NCBI GenBank assembly: GCA_016584305.1 | Contig: JACEEZ010013560.1 | Span: 1,494,400-1,558,399 of the forward strand | Length of the DNA stretch: 64,000 nucleotides | Source: Chionoecetes opilio | Taxonomy: Eukaryota > Arthropoda > Malacostraca > Decapoda > Majidae | Direction: 5' to 3' | Shown here: piece by piece, positions 12,172 to 24,089 of the stretch | How the letters are laid out: every line of letters starts with the position of its first letter | How positions within the stretch are numbered: the first letter of the stretch is position 1 | Position numbers and translations under genes: made by a program | The notes under the pieces: generated by a model | Databases searched by the model: none | What the model saw: only the letters and a program-made list of their open reading frames with translations | What the model was told of the DNA's origin: nothing

Positions 12172-13290
12172 TCATTCATGTGCCTTTAATGCCTTGTAAA
12201 TAAAGTCACACACTCTGGTATAATGGTGATTCATAAAGAAGCTTTGCATTGAGTCAAAGTCTAGCATATTAAAACTACGGCGAAGGTCAGCACCCTTGGG
12301 GCATCCTAAAAGTTCATGTTGCTCGTCCTGTATCTCATTTCCTACACATGTACAATACCGTAGCTCTGGCGGGGTTCTGCTCCACCTTCCTGTTTCCACC
12401 CTTAGGTTATGAGACATTAGTCGTAATCTAGTAAAAGACCTTCGAGTATAGTCTGGTATATATGAATCCTTGCTGCTATAAACTTCATGTACTGTCAAGG
12501 AAGGATTTAACAATGTCCTATATGTTACATATTTAGTGGCGGTTTCTGGCTTATTAAGAATATTTTCTTTTAATCTCTCTAATGGGTAAACACTTTCATC
12601 ATAACATAATGCTTTATTAAGGAATCGAAATCCGCGGGTGTTGTTTCTACTGCAAAAGTCATAAGCATAATGAAATGGCTCATCCATGTCTACATTCTGA
12701 AATTTCGCCACTAGAAATGTACGTCTCATTTTGGCCATGACAGACTGTACTGGCGGGATTCCTGCCTCCACACAGCATAGGCTTGTACTCGTGTATTTTC
12801 TTATCCCTAATAAACATTTTAACAACTTATTGTATTTACTAATTATGGATTTGGGGTTCTCTGTTAACCAGGTCTCCGCGCTGTACAGTAATGATGACGA
12901 AACAGCAGCATGAAAAACTTTTTTTTATACAAAAACGGCATAGTAGTGTTTGAGGCAGAAAAAATAGAAAATTTATTCAATAATTCAGAGTTCTTAACAT
13001 CATGTAGTGCAAGAGCAGACTGAGTCTTGCCATCGTCCGTAAACCAGGCACCGAGATACAGGTAACTACCGCAATACTTTATGTCTAAGCTCGCTGTAGA
13101 TAGAGATTGTCTGTCATTTTCATTACCATTGACTACCATGAATTTCGATTTCTTATCATTCAAAACCATGCCATATTCATCACAGTAATTCATTAAAACT
13201 TCAAGCTTTTCTTGACACTTTTCCCGTGACGTTGCTAGAATGACAGTATCATCAGCATTAAGCAATGTAACATCCCTAGAAAGCCATCTG
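12172..13290 (-). pseudogene. 5'-truncated non-LTR retrotransposon, RT thumb and C-terminus
   Basis: On the minus strand, 13265-12864 holds the reverse transcriptase catalytic motif in the form ADDTVIL, followed by the KSKFMV and YLYLGAWF segments typical of LINE-type RT. A second frame, 12825-12172, continues with the C-terminal region and ends in a Cys/His cluster (CTCVGNEIQDEQHELLGC). The two frames are separated by a frame break around 12830-12900. Upstream RT motifs are absent, so the copy is 5'-truncated. The arrangement fits CR1-like or related LINE clades. The exact clade is uncertain. Confidence 0.75.
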
Positions 13291-13388
13291 CTGGGACAGC
13301 TGCTTTTATCATCTTCACCAGCTTTAATATTGTAATTTAAAGATTAAAAGACAGTCAGTCAGAGGAGAGGATTTGATGAGACGATATA

Positions 13389-13999
13389 CAGTAACCGCGG
13401 AAAGTGTCTGGAGCAGGGAGGGCCCCGTGAAGCTTAATGACAAAACTCTTGCTGCATCCCGCGCTCAGCAGCCTATAGGTTTGTGTAACGGTCATATCGT
13501 GTGCCAGGCAGATCAGTATGACTATAAGTAGCTGCCTAGGCAGTTTACCCAGTAGTGCTGCCCCAGGCATGGTTGGGGGAGGCGTATGTTCTTGGCTCAC
13601 CTCTGCCACCTCTTTGACTGGCTTTGTTCTTGCCGTTATTTTGCCTCCCAAACCTCAGACAACCACTCAGAATGGTAAATACGGGGTTTACTAGAGAGGA
13701 GAAGGCGCGTATTCTCGCATTACGTGAAGAAAAGGTGTCTATGAAGGAAATTAGTGAAAGGATGGGCCGTACTGAAGCAGCCTTTTTTGCCTTGATCAAG
13801 CAAGCGAGTGGCCTACCTGCAGGCGTAATACCAGCCACCCATCAAGTTTTAGGCCGCCCATGCATGACTACAAAAGCCACAGGCTTGATTGAAGGAAATT
13901 AAAATTGAAGGAAAATGTACTAGTGTGTTTGTTACTCCCTTAAAATATGGTTGACCACAAGTAAACGGGCCCTGCTCCAGACACTTTCCGCAGTTACTG
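13389..13999 (+). mobile_element. 611 bp DNA transposon with 30 bp inverted ends
   Basis: The left end cagtaaccgcggaaagtgtc and the right end gacactttccgcagttactg are inverted copies over 30 bp with one difference. ATA flanks both sides, but the neighbourhood is TA-rich so the duplication length is ambiguous. The interior encodes a helix-turn-helix transposase start. The element is an internally deleted relative of a Tc1/mariner-type or similar transposon. Confidence 0.75.
13672..13902 (+). pseudogene. Truncated transposase, N-terminal helix-turn-helix
   Basis: Starting at the ATG at 13672 the frame reads about 76 residues. It includes FTREEKARILALREEKVSMK followed by EISERMGRTEAA, a classic helix-turn-helix of the kind that opens Tc1/mariner transposases. 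A GRPCMTT segment then occupies the place of the GRPRKTT hook linker. The frame stops at 13902, before any DDE catalytic domain. It lies inside the inverted ends of the 611 bp element, so the element cannot make its own transposase. Inference: it is a deletion derivative mobilised by full-length relatives elsewhere. Confidence 0.65.
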
Positions 14000-14005
14000 A
14001 TATTA

Positions 14006-14861
<856 letters not shown>

Positions 14862-14868
14862 TATATAT

Positions 14869-14927
<59 letters not shown>
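14862..14927. repeat. (TA)n microsatellite at the Penelope-like element edge
   Basis: A TA tract abuts the outer end of the left inverted arm of the Penelope-like element at 14928. It may have been its insertion target. Confidence 0.9.
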
Positions 14928-14929
<2 letters not shown>

Positions 14930-15045
14930 TTAAAAGTGATAGCTAGTTCAGCGTTTACTATCTTAAAGATATTTTCTCTTTGTCTTAAGAGTGTCTTATT
15001 CTCTTTTGTAATCACTTTTATGACTTCGCCGTAGCTTGTCATGTT

Positions 15046-15089
15046 TGCTGTATCGTGATTTCGGGTCTAAGAACCCTTCTTCAGCAGCA
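15046..15089 (-). ncRNA. Hammerhead-ribozyme-like motif, inverted copy
   Basis: This is the minus-strand counterpart of the motif at 17708-17751, with every helix and core base kept. The only change is in the stem III loop (CACG instead of CGCG), where variation is tolerated. Its activity is inferred, not shown. Confidence 0.55.
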
Positions 15090-15332
15090 TATGGAAGATG
15101 TTTTCTCCTCAGGAGTTGAGGTGAGCATGATTAAGATGCGAAGTGAAGCGCTATTTATAGCCAGTCTGCCTGCCACGCAGCCTATTACCGATGTCGTTGA
15201 TTGGTAGATAGCTTTTGCTTCTCGTCTTCTTGAGTGGGAGACGCTGATGGTTGTTTGGTCTTCGCTTGGCTTTTCTGTGAGTAGGCTGTTATTTGCTTTT
15301 GTTCTTCTCATGCTGGGTAGAGCTTGTAGGTC

Positions 15333-17642
15333 GTGTGCCTGTACGAACTCCGGCCTGTACACCGTGAGCTGGAAGATAAATGGGACAACACTGACATCGA
15401 TGCCGCCTTAAGAGAGAGTACTGACAAATTTTTTAAAGAGATGACAAACCAGCACAAAAGCTCCATAAGCAGAGCCAACCAAAAAAAGCTGATTAAACTT
15501 AATGGCGGCCACCTTAAGTACCATCGTCCCACCAAAGGCTACATCAACCTTACTAACAAGGTACTTACGCCAGACCAAGAAGAAATACTTAATATGGGTC
15601 TCAACTGCCACATGATGTCAAAACCCAAGAAATTCCAAAAACGAATCGAATGCGAAGTACTCATCGATGATGTTGAAAAACTGGAGAAAAAGGGAGAAAT
15701 CACCATCGATCCTGCCTTCAAGCAAGAAATCATCGCAGAAGCTTCCAAAACAAGAGGAAACTACAGAAGCAGCATCGTCGAACGTAAACACATTGACGCC
15801 GCGAAAGAGCTAACATCAGACCCAGACATCACCATCAGGAGAGCGGACAAAGCTGCTGCGTACGTCATCATAAACACCTCTGAATACCTCAACAAGATCG
15901 ACGACATCCTCAGCGACACTACGAAGTTCGCAAAGATCAATAAAGACCCCACTGAAGCACTCAAGTTAAAAATCAACAAATTGATAAGCAAGAACAATTC
16001 TGCCAACACCACCATCAAATTTGGAAAGCTCTCTGGTGAATACGGCATGGGTTACTGCTACGGCAATATCAAGACACACAAGCCGGGCAATAAACTTCGT
16101 CCGATAATATCCCAAATACCGACGCCGACGTACCACCTCGCAAAGAAGCTGTGTGGTATTTTGACTCCATACGCACCCAATGCCTACAGCCTTCAATCAG
16201 CATCAGAGTTTCTAGACATACTCAAAACCCACAACGCCAGAGGTGCAATCGCTTCGCTTGATGTCGAGTCCCTCTTCACCAACGTACCTGTTGACCGTAC
16301 CATCAACTACATCAACCAGGTGTATAACAACGACTCCATCCCGCCGCTTGACGTCCCGGAACCTGTACTACGTGGACTCCTCGAATGCTGCACTAAAGAA
16401 GCACCTTTTACCTCTCCCCGAGGGAACAAGTATCAACAAATAGACGGCGTCGCTATGGGCTCTCCCTTAGGAGTATTGTTGGCAAACTTCTTCATGGGCT
16501 GCGTAGAAGTATTCAAGAAAATAAGCAAGCCCGACATATACTGCCGCTACATCGATGACATCTTCATCAAAACAACAAGTCACTACGAAGCAGAACAGCT
16601 GAAGCTCTGCCTACAAGATATTTCAGGCCTCACCTTCACCATAGAAAGCAGCTCAGACAAATCAATGCCGTTCTTAGACGTCCTTGTTACGCAGGAAGAA
16701 GAATCATTCATCACAAACGTCTACGTAAAACCAACGAACACCGGACGCTGCCTCAACGGAGAAAGCGAATGCCCACAGAGATATAAAGACTCCACAATCG
16801 GTGCTTACATCAGAAGAGCTCTCACACACTGCAGTACATGGCAACTTATGCACAAAGAAATCGAGCGATCCACTCAAGTCCTCATCAACAACGGCTTCAG
16901 CGAGAGAGACATCAACCGTCAGACTAAGAAAATCTTGGAGAACTGGTACAACCCTAACGCCACAAAAAAGAGTCAAGACATAACTATCTTCTACCGGGCT
17001 TTCTTCTCCACCGCTCACCAGGAAGAAGAAAGAATAATATCACAAATCGTCCACCGTAACGTGAAACCTGCAGACCAAGAGAGGAGAATAAAACTACAAA
17101 TTTACTACAAAAACAAGAACACCAGCAACCTCCTTCTCCGTAACAGCCCAAGCCAGACGAAGGAGACAAAACAAAAATCCCATGTCGTATATAGGATCAC
17201 ATGCAAAAGAGGAAACTGTGAAGTCCTCCCCTCATCCTACATCGGCATGACGACAACGAAGCTGTCCAGACGTCTTACTTGCCACCTAACTTCCGGAGCC
17301 CCAAAAAGACACCTATTAGAACAACATGGCATCATCATAACAAGAAAATTTCTAGAAGAAAATACAGAATTGGTTGACATGTGTGCAGATGTGCGGCGAC
17401 TTCCCATCCTAGAAGCACTGTACATAAAAGAGATCAATCCCGAGCTTAACGTACAGGCACACGACCTACAAGCTCTACCCAGCATGAAAAGAACAAAAGC
17501 AAATAACAGCCTACTCACAGAAAGGCCAAGCGAAGACCAAACAACCAATCAGCGTCTCCCACTCAAGAAGACGAGAAGCAAAAGCTATCTACCAATCAAC
17601 GACATCGGTAATAGGCTGCGTGGGCAGGCAGACCGGCTATAA
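15333..17642 (+). CDS. Penelope-like reverse transcriptase with GIY-YIG endonuclease
   Basis: One uninterrupted 769-residue frame. RT motifs in order: the fingers segment GNIKTHKPGNKLRPIIS (about 245-260), motif A SLDVESLFTN with Asp310, motif B GVAMGSPLG, motif C YIDD at 406-409, then MPFLDV. The C-terminal GIY-YIG domain shows a Cys pair (ITCKRGNCE), YIG at 636-638, the Arg/His helix LSRRLTCHL, Glu694 and Asn702 in EALYIKEINPELN. All expected catalytic residues are present. The protein would nick DNA and reverse-transcribe its own RNA. The first residues (MCLYELRPV) lie in the inverted-copy sequence, so the ATG is chimeric and the native N-terminus may be missing. Length is close to that usual for the family. 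Transcription is not shown by the sequence. Confidence 0.93.
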   Translation: MCLYELRPVHRELEDKWDNTDIDAALRESTDKFFKEMTNQHKSSISRANQKKLIKLNGGHLKYHRPTKGYINLTNKVLTPDQEEILNMGLNCHMMSKPKKFQKRIECEVLIDDVEKLEKKGEITIDPAFKQEIIAEASKTRGNYRSSIVERKHIDAAKELTSDPDITIRRADKAAAYVIINTSEYLNKIDDILSDTTKFAKINKDPTEALKLKINKLISKNNSANTTIKFGKLSGEYGMGYCYGNIKTHKPGNKLRPIISQIPTPTYHLAKKLCGILTPYAPNAYSLQSASEFLDILKTHNARGAIASLDVESLFTNVPVDRTINYINQVYNNDSIPPLDVPEPVLRGLLECCTKEAPFTSPRGNKYQQIDGVAMGSPLGVLLANFFMGCVEVFKKISKPDIYCRYIDDIFIKTTSHYEAEQLKLCLQDISGLTFTIESSSDKSMPFLDVLVTQEEESFITNVYVKPTNTGRCLNGESECPQRYKDSTIGAYIRRALTHCSTWQLMHKEIERSTQVLINNGFSERDINRQTKKILENWYNPNATKKSQDITIFYRAFFSTAHQEEERIISQIVHRNVKPADQERRIKLQIYYKNKNTSNLLLRNSPSQTKETKQKSHVVYRITCKRGNCEVLPSSYIGMTTTKLSRRLTCHLTSGAPKRHLLEQHGIIITRKFLEENTELVDMCADVRRLPILEALYIKEINPELNVQAHDLQALPSMKRTKANNSLLTERPSEDQTTNQRLPLKKTRSKSYLPINDIGNRLRGQADRL

Positions 17643-17707
17643 ATAGCGCTTCACTTCGCATCTTAATCATGCTCACCTCAACTCCTGAGGAGAAAACATT
17701 TTCCATA

Positions 17708-17751
17708 TGCTGCTGAAGAAGGGTTCTTAGACCCGAAATCGCGATACAGCA
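17708..17751 (+). ncRNA. Hammerhead-ribozyme-like motif, 3' side of the Penelope-like element
   Basis: Stem I TGCTG (17708-17712) pairs with CAGCA (17747-17751). Core CTGAAGA spans 17713-17719. Stem II GGGTT/GACCC with loop CTTA spans 17721-17734. GAA is at 17735-17737. A two-pair stem III (AT/AT) around loop CGCG follows, and the expected cut is after A17746. The core fits CUGANGA...GAA...UH. One unpaired A (17720) before stem II is non-canonical. Minimal hammerheads with a tiny stem III have been described in Penelope-like elements. Confidence 0.6.
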
Positions 17752-17903
17752 AACATGAAAAGCTACGGCGAAGTCATAAAAGTGATTACAAAAGAGAATA
17801 AGACACTCTTAAGACAAAGAGAAAATATCTAAGAAGATAATAAACGCTGAACTAGCTATCACTTTTAACGAGATCTGTCTCAGAGAAAATCTCCTGCCCG
17901 TAT

Positions 17904-17906
<3 letters not shown>

Positions 17907-17987
<81 letters not shown>

Positions 17988-17991
17988 TCTG
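17907..17991. repeat. (CT)n microsatellite
   Basis: A near-pure CT tract lies between the Penelope-like element and a LINE C-terminus. Confidence 0.95.
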
Positions 17992-18019
17992 TGGTTTTCT
18001 CACTTTACATAAATTTCAT

Positions 18020-18286
18020 GACATCATACACCTTCAAACCTGTTTGTTTATGTACAAAGCTTTGTATATTCACCCAGTTGACAGTGGCTTCAGATACCTG
18101 TCTCACAATATTGACACCCGACGAAATAATAATCTAAGACTCCCACTTTGTAGGACATCACACGCACAACAAAGTGTTACTTTTCGGGGAGCAAAGGTAT
18201 GGAATCGACTGCAGGAGGATGTCAAGAATTCCGTGTCACTTAACTCATTTAGATACAAGGTGAAGACAGAAATATTCAAGAAATAG
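18020..18286 (+). pseudogene. LINE C-terminal fragment
   Basis: The frame around 18044-18286 reads FMYKALYIHPVDSG, then NNNLRLPLCRT and VTFRGAKVWNRLQEDVKN, ending SFRYKVKTEIFKK-stop. This is the conserved tail after the RT domain of CR1/L2-like and related non-LTR elements (the xxGxKxWNxLP...K..SSLxxFK pattern). Everything upstream, including the RT core, is missing, so it is a 5'-truncated copy of under 0.3 kb. Confidence 0.7.
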
Positions 18287-18475
18287 AACTCAAACGGAAA
18301 TATTTAATTATTGTACTTTTGTGTACTTCAATGTGTGTGGGTTGCGTATTGATGTGGGTGGGTGTGTGAGTAATATGTATATGTAGGTATGTGTATTGTG
18401 TATGCATGTGTACATGTGTGTGTATGTGTGTGTATAAGTATATCTGTATGTGTGTATGCATATGTATATGTGTGT

Positions 18476-18476
18476 A

Positions 18477-18523
<47 letters not shown>

Positions 18524-18553
18524 GCATATATCTATATCTATATATATATAAAG

Positions 18554-18610
<57 letters not shown>
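18476..18610. repeat. (TA)n microsatellite
   Basis: Two TA arrays are separated by a short interruption near 18522-18556. The frames through them are Tyr-Ile repeats. Confidence 0.95.
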
Positions 18611-18612
<2 letters not shown>

Positions 18613-18670
18613 GCGCCCCCCCTTATATAGCTTTGATGTTTACTCGAAGGGCTACACAAACCTGGCGATT
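18609..18670. repeat. Short TGTAG...CTACA motif shared with 33252-33310
   Basis: The sequence from tgtagcgccccccc to gaagggctacacaaacctgg recurs at 33252 with the same length and about 80% identity. The ends tgtag and ctaca are inverted, as at LTR boundaries, and both copies continue into cctggcgatta. It may be the junction region of a gypsy family. Confidence 0.5.
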
Positions 18671-18940
18671 ATTATGAATTAATTCCAAGGCCGCTTGCTT
18701 CAGTTCACTAGGCAAAACCAATAAGTAGTGTACACTGTTATCTAACTGCTGTTTAGTTAAATATAAAACTCCTTCTTCTATCACAAATTGATCTAAAGTA
18801 CTTCTGGGGTATTTAGATCTGGGTATTCTGCCTCCTTCTAGATACTCTATCATTTCTCTCCATCTGAGGTCCTCTCGTTGCATTTCCTTGATTTCTTCTT
18901 TAGTTTTTCCTAACCATCTCTCTTCTACTTGACATCGAAT
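18623..18940 (-). pseudogene. Ty3/gypsy pol fragment ahead of the integrase
   Basis: The minus-strand frame 18883-18623 reads WREMIEYLEGGRIP, then FVIEEGVLYL and LLVLPSELKQAALELIHN. This is the linker between RNase H and the integrase zinc finger in Ty3/gypsy pol. The match stops where the HHCC finger should begin (after LELIHNN) and passes into a motif shared with 33252-33310. Only about 80 residues remain. The copy is a relic and cannot encode a working protein. Confidence 0.65.
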
Positions 18941-18949
18941 GATCTTCTA

Positions 18950-19943
18950 CCACTAATTAGGTCAAAAAAAGATAACATTAACCCGGGGACTGCGGGAGCA
19001 AAGATTTTTTTAGTGCCACCAGTGCGGGAATGTGAGTGAAACAATGACCATTACAGAATTGGATGAAAATCACATCAACGTCAAGGTAGTAAAAATCCGC
19101 ATACGGCAATATATCTATTTTTAACCCAAACGTATGGGGTTGTGGTGTGCTTGTGGTTGGGAGTTGAAATATCTGGCCCGAATGGCACCAAACCGCTAGC
19201 GAGAGCTTACTGAGGTGGGGTCAGGGTGCCACTCCTTGGGATTTTTCCCAAGATTTGGGGGGGATTATTAAAGTATTTCTCCAGTAGCTTATCTCAAGGT
19301 AAGCATAGGTACCTACCGTTGCACCGTACCGTATTGTATATTATATATATTATTCTTGAATAATCCCTCCAAAAGTCCCAAGATAGACAAAAAATATCCC
19401 ACCACCACGACCTAAATCCCAAGATCTTGGAAAATAACCCAAAGTAGTGGTATCCCAGCGTAGAACGTAGTTAGGCAGATGGTTTGTGGTATCGAGGGCT
19501 GACATCAAGGCGTATATGTGACACGTATATATAAGGAGGACGAGAAGTGCTTCGTGGTTGGTGGTGTTTGTGTTGTGTGGATACAGGTGCAGACATAGAA
19601 GAATGTGCATTAGCTGAAAACACTAGAGACGAAGAATCCTCAAAATTTGAAGCAAATTCAGTTAAGGTGTCTTGTGGAGCAAAGTTAAAGTGTTTGTCAG
19701 ACGCCTGCTTTGCTGTGGAAGGGTGTATGAGAAACATGTAAGTGTAGTATCCAAAATGGTTACCAACAGCTGAAAGTCATTTTCCCATCGTTATCAACCC
19801 ATTCAGAAGATTCCAGCTGTCTTATTAAGTCTAATTTGACGTTGGAGGATTTTTGCAAGGCTGCCATGACTGGCATTGGGTGTTCTTGGCTTATGTGAGT
19901 GTCGGCAAGTCTAAAAAGTGCGTGGTGGCGCTTTGTATAGTCA
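18950..19943. other. Unassigned DNA
   Basis: No element ends or protein domains are recognised. A weak inverted pair (cttgggatttttcccaagat near 19236 and complementary pieces near 19375-19430) suggests a small decayed hairpin element. The frames at 19547-19741 and 19760-20029 show no domain, and the second overlaps the foldback element. Confidence 0.35.
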
Positions 19944-20836
19944 ATAGGTGTCTTGCACGTGACGTCACAGTCCTTTTTGTGGCTGAGACAGGCGCGGGAA
20001 ATGCGAGCTGGAGGACCAACAAACTCCACTTGCCGCCCGTGTTTGCCAGCTTATGGTAATTTTCCCCTACCAAATATATGTTTATTAGTATAAAAGATAT
20101 ACTGTTATCTTCAGAAATGCTTGTTCTATAATATTATCAAATAAAAAACCGTAAAACACACTAAAGAATGGCCATTATGAGACTCAAGAAATATGCATGA
20201 ACACCAACTCCAGCTCCCATTTAATATTTTGCTTGAAAACTTTTTACATGGACAATATCAATAGAAGCGGAATCTCATTAGCTTTCCATTGATATATTTC
20301 GTTATCTGATAAATGAATTAGAAGCATGCATAAATGAGCGTTAACTAAGTAAATAACATCATGAAATCGGGTAATTTTCCCGATTGATGAGGTTATTTAT
20401 TTAGTTAACGCTAATTTATGCATGCTTCTATTTCATTTATCAGATAACGAAATATATCAATGGAAAGCTATTGAAATTCCGCTTCTATTGATATTGTCCA
20501 TGTAAAATGTTTTCGAGCAAAATATTAAATGGGAGCTGGAGTTGGTGAATATCAAGTTCATGCATATTTCTTGAGTCTCATAATGGCCTTTCTTTAGTGT
20601 GTTTTACGGTTTATTATTTGATAATATTATAGACCAAACATTTCCGAAGACAACAGTATATCTTTTATACTGATAAACATATATTTGGTAGGGGAAAATT
20701 ACCATAAGCTGGCAGACACGGGCGGCAAGTGGAGTTTGTTGGTCCTCCAGCTCGCTCCGACGGGCGGCTTTTGGCTTGAAGACGGCGGCATTTGGCTTGA
20801 AGACGCTAGGTCGTGACGTCAGTGCAAGACACCTAT
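19944..20836. mobile_element. Foldback element FB2
   Basis: Same family as 2412-3314, 893 bp. It starts ataggtgtcttgcacgtgac and ends with the complement ...gtgcaagacacctat. The arms meet near 20385. A block specific to this copy (ccaactccagctcccattta) is present in both arms, so the arms have been kept alike within the element. There is no ORF of its own. Confidence 0.8.
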
Positions 20837-21106
20837 AACATTGTAGTTGGTACTTGCAAAGTGTCTAGATAGGATCCAAGTATCTTATCCTATGCAGCCC
20901 CCCAAAAAAAGAATAGTCTTGATAAAGTATACTTATCATTAATATTCTTATAAGTATACATTCTGCGTCTTATTACATAATAATGTGAATATAAGCACTG
21001 CAGAGTTATTTATATACCTAGAGAGCGAGTCCCGCATCCCGCTGTATTGTGATGAGTGACGCCCGCAGCCTAGCGCGGCGACCATCTGGCTTCACACACC
21101 TTGTTT
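20837..21106. other. Unassigned DNA
   Basis: Nothing recognised between the foldback element and the SINE tail. Confidence 0.4.
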
Positions 21107-21374
21107 CTTGTTTGTTTGTTTGTTTTGTTTAGAGGATAATGCCTCAGAGCCATAGTGATCTACCGCTGCTGCATATTAGTGTTGGCCGAAGCCACAACCC
21201 CGGGAGGGGGGTTAGAAACCCCCGGCTGGCACCCGGTACCCATTCACTGTTGGGTGGACAGGGGCTAGGGATTTAAGAAAGACCACCCATCTATCTTTCG
21301 CTCCGCCCGGGGATCGAACCCGGGACTTCTCGGTTGTAAGCCGAGCGTGCTAACCACTACACTACGGAGTTCCC
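21107..21374 (-). mobile_element. SINE with tRNA-Val(TAC)-derived head
   Basis: The minus strand starts gggaactccgtagtgtagtg. The anticodon arm CTCGG-CTTACAA-CCGAG gives anticodon TAC (Val), followed by the same T arm and body as the SINE at 3593. It ends in an (AAAC)n-type tail (21107-21130 on the plus strand), the usual SINE 3' end. Confidence 0.82.
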
Positions 21375-22520
<1,146 letters not shown>

Positions 22521-22521
22521 A

Positions 22522-23900
22522 TACAGGGAGGTCCCGAAGATACGAGCAGTTAGGTTCCACCTGGCATACTCGTAAAGCAAAATCTCGTATAACGAAACAT
22601 AACTAATGATAAAATATAGGTTTGGTTCCAGGACCCCATCAATTAAAAAAAAAAAAAAAAAGACATGTTTTTCAAGCTAAAATAAACTATAGCAAACACA
22701 ACAAACACACAGCGTCTATATTACCTACACTGTACTACCTATTCTGTAGAAAAAAACATTCTGAAAGAGAAAATAAAAATAGCACACAAAATAACATAAC
22801 TGCACATTAATTAAACATAAAACATAAATGATGTCATCAAGCTCATCATCAGTCACCAGCCAATGATAAACTGTTTTTAAAACTTCTCGACCAATCACAA
22901 GTCAGCGAGACATATTTCCGGGCAAGAATGGCAAGCCAGACTGCCCCTCTCCGCCCTGTCCTGTCATCCAACTAATCTCGTTTATTGAATGCTTGCGTTA
23001 AGATTTTAATGATCAGATAGTAAGATATTAGTAGGACGTGTGCTATGTTTGGTGTAGAGGTTGATGTGGGTTGAAATGTGATATTTGTGTATGGAGCCGG
23101 CGGCAAGATTCTCCGTCACTCACTGCCGCACATCACCTCTCATAACATCTTAAACACCCTTATTTAGGTGACACACGGTGCTACATTGATATAATAATGA
23201 CACTGTATATAACATTCACATAATCACTAGTTGTATAATAAGAGTAATAAGACGTTAATCCTCCAACCTACCGTGGCGAGGAGTGGCGGCTCAGCGCGCC
23301 GCACTCAACTTTGAGTAAAAACCCGCCGTTCTGCCTCACCTGTGCCTCCTGAAGAGTCACTCCACGCCTGTGATAGCACCATAGGATCACAGGATCATAG
23401 GATTCTCAGGGTTCTCGCTCCCCTACTAAATATTACCAACATCTATCTCCTGGCTAAGTGTTGATATCCACCTCACGGGCTTCAGGGCCGTCATGCTGCT
23501 GCTGCTGCTGCCAAAGTCCGCGCTGCCAACGTGATGAGTCCTGTTGTATTCATCTCTTTACTCATATATATGAATGATACCACAATCAATCAATTCTACA
23601 TCCTAGAGAATTAATTTCATAGCTACAAACAATATAAGCGAGCCTGGAGACTCTACTCTGCTAATACATCTCGAGCAGTCGTTGGCCAGTCTGCCGTATT
23701 CAGATGATTATCGTACACTCAGTAAAATCTATATCATAATTTATAATTTTAGAAATAACTTGTAATTTACTTTAGTAATAACTTGTAATTTACTCCCGTT
23801 TGAGTCGTAACATTGGATTCGATCTCGTATTGAAAATAGACCCTATTTACACCTGTATCATCGATTCCGTATATCGATGCTCGTATAACGGACCTCCTAT
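22522..23900. mobile_element. Mariner/Tc1-like element lacking transposase
   Basis: The left end cagggaggtcccgaagatac(gag) and the right end tcgtataacggacctcctat are imperfect inverted repeats. Both are flanked by TA-rich DNA, as expected for TA-targeted elements. GGAGGTCC...ATACGAG-type ends recur in invertebrate mariner-like families. The 1.38 kb interior has no transposase frame, so this would be a non-autonomous or decayed copy. Confidence 0.5.
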
Positions 23901-23917
23901 ATATATATATATTATAT

Positions 23918-23952
<35 letters not shown>
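23901..23952. repeat. (TA)n tract
   Basis: A TA array at the right border of the mariner-like element. Confidence 0.9.
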
Positions 23953-23957
<5 letters not shown>

Positions 23958-24089
23958 TATATCCTCATGTTCAGGTTGTGAGAAGATGCTTCAAGTGTCT
24001 TATATGATAATATATGCATGTATTAGGTCACTTATGTTATATTTTTAAGAGAAATCATTGAGAACTTTATTTAGAATTAGTTGGGTAAA

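Larger units (their letters stand above)
14928..17870 (+). mobile_element. Penelope-like element with inverted partial copy
   Basis: The body (about 15350-17870) carries the long RT/endonuclease frame and its 3' region. The sequence 14928 to about 15350 is an inverted copy of about 17450-17870, from the endonuclease C-terminus through the 3' end. The whole is therefore a foldback with arms of about 420 bp. Partial, inverted and tandem copies fused at the 5' side are characteristic of Penelope-like retroelements. The two arms differ at many sites, so they are not an assembly duplicate. The left edge meets a TA tract; the right edge is followed by a CT tract. Confidence 0.9.

Noticed and set aside
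15081..15362. Separate minus-strand gene upstream of the Penelope-like frame
   Set aside because: It is the inverted partial copy of the element's own endonuclease C-terminus and not an independent gene.
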